Source: Candidatus Omnitrophota bacterium (GTDB lineage Bacteria; Omnitrophota; Gorgyraeia; Gygaellales; UBA12090). Taken from it: a DNA stretch of 5,706 bases. The notes beneath the pieces were generated by a model. It searched no databases. It saw only the letters and a list, made by a program, of their open reading frames with translations, and was not told where the DNA came from. Position 1 is the stretch's first letter; every line of letters begins with the position of its first letter. Below, in pieces: positions 5,140-5,706 of this stretch. A program made the position numbers and the translations under genes. Location of the stretch: NCBI GenBank assembly GCA_003510525.1, contig DOMD01000042.1, positions 1-5,706 on the forward strand, given 5' to 3'.

Positions 5140-5706
5140 TAACAGCACATCCCACTGTTTTACCGAAAGGGCCGAAAGCGGCGCCAAGAACTGGTTTGGC
5201 AGGCGCGGCCCCAGCCAGTAGATCCCCAAAAGAAACGGTAAAAATATAATGGTTGCCTTCCAGAGCGCGAGTTTACCGCGATAAAGCGCGATTCCCATAA
5301 TCATTGCTAATATAAGATACAAAACCGAAGAAGCCGCTACCCCCGGCCCAAAGGCAGCGCCTTCTATGTTCGTTTTAAAGGTGTGGGCGGTAATATCAGT
5401 AAAGGTAATAATCACATATTCCAGGGCCAGCCAGACAAAGATAAGGAAGAATTTATAGGAGCGCCCGGGCATATACTTTTTAATTACTTCACCGATTGAT
5501 GTCCCCCTGTGCCGTATTGAGGCGGCCAAGGCAAAGAAATCATGCGCTCCTCCGATAAATACCGCGCCTATAACCACCCATAATAGCGCGGGCAGCCAGC
5601 CAAACCAGAGACAGGCAATGATAGGCCCGACAATCGGCCCGGCCGCGGCAATCGCGGAAAAATGCTGGGCCAAAATTAAAGCGGGCTTGGCCGGGACATA
5701 ATCAAT
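5137..5706 (-). CDS. cstA: CstA-family transporter, N-terminal segment (5' end outside window, ends at in-frame TAG)
   Basis: This is the upstream part of the same CstA-family transporter. The frame is open to the window edge: IDYVPAKPALILAQHFSAIA precedes the first plausible internal start, so the true start lies beyond 5706. Family motifs are HFSAIAAAGPIVGPIIA, then GAVFIGGAHDFFAL and the RHRGTSIGEVIKKYMP stretch, followed by hydrophobic helices. It stops at TAG in the middle of WDVLL*FYCLIASV, a normally continuous conserved segment. About 189 codons are visible; with the downstream segment the total would be near the usual CstA size for shorter family members once the missing N-terminus is added. 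The two segments should be read as one interrupted gene. Confidence 0.87.
   Translation of the reverse strand: MDYVPAKPALILAQHFSAIAAAGPIVGPIIACLWFGWLPALLWVVIGAVFIGGAHDFFALAASIRHRGTSIGEVIKKYMPGRSYKFFLIFVWLALEYVIITFTDITAHTFKTNIEGAAFGPGVAASSVLYLILAMIMGIALYRGKLALWKATIIFLPFLLGIYWLGPRLPNQFLAPLSALSVKQWDVLL

Overview
All supportable genes lie on the minus strand. The window looks like a chromosomal piece of a non-model, probably uncultured, Gram-negative bacterium. Three things point that way: a TonB-type energy-transducing protein, a tRNA-dependent amidotransferase (GatCAB) operon, and low-complexity palindromic repeats next to a 23S-IVS-type four-helix-bundle gene. This repeat-rich style recalls Omnitrophota and similar candidate phyla, but that placement is only an impression.

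Layout in transcription order (high to low coordinates): a CstA-family transporter with its 5' end cut by the window edge (5706 to 4150) and an in-frame TAG codon at 5139-5137. After a short spacer comes a complete DedA-family membrane protein (4069-3431). A gene-poor 209-bp gap (3430-3222) holds a nested palindromic element that looks like a MITE or REP doublet. A TonB-like protein follows (3221-2511), with a weak terminator candidate at its end. Then a consensus sigma70 promoter (TTGACA-N17-TATAAT) leads into gatC (2445-2158) and gatA (2157-724). Last are a four-helix-bundle (IVP-like) gene (672-250) and the start of gatB (260 to beyond base 1).

GatC, GatA and GatB form the heterotrimer that converts misacylated Glu-tRNA(Gln) and/or Asp-tRNA(Asn) into Gln-tRNA(Gln)/Asn-tRNA(Asn). 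The most interesting part of the window is the roughly 480-bp block between gatA and gatB. A four-helix-bundle gene of the family best known from 23S rRNA intervening sequences sits there, bounded by arms that match over 17 of 18 positions as an inverted repeat. The arms reach into the last codons of gatA and the first codons of gatB. The block looks like an IVS-type element inserted into a protein operon. It leaves gatB without a visible Shine-Dalgarno, with its start codon inside one arm and overlapping the four-helix stop by 11 nt.

Other points of note are the predicted leaderless gatC transcript, the single in-frame amber codon in an otherwise intact cstA, and two further inverted-repeat structures (3254-3393 and 4096-4177). 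No rRNA, tRNA, CRISPR array or recognisable transposase gene was seen.
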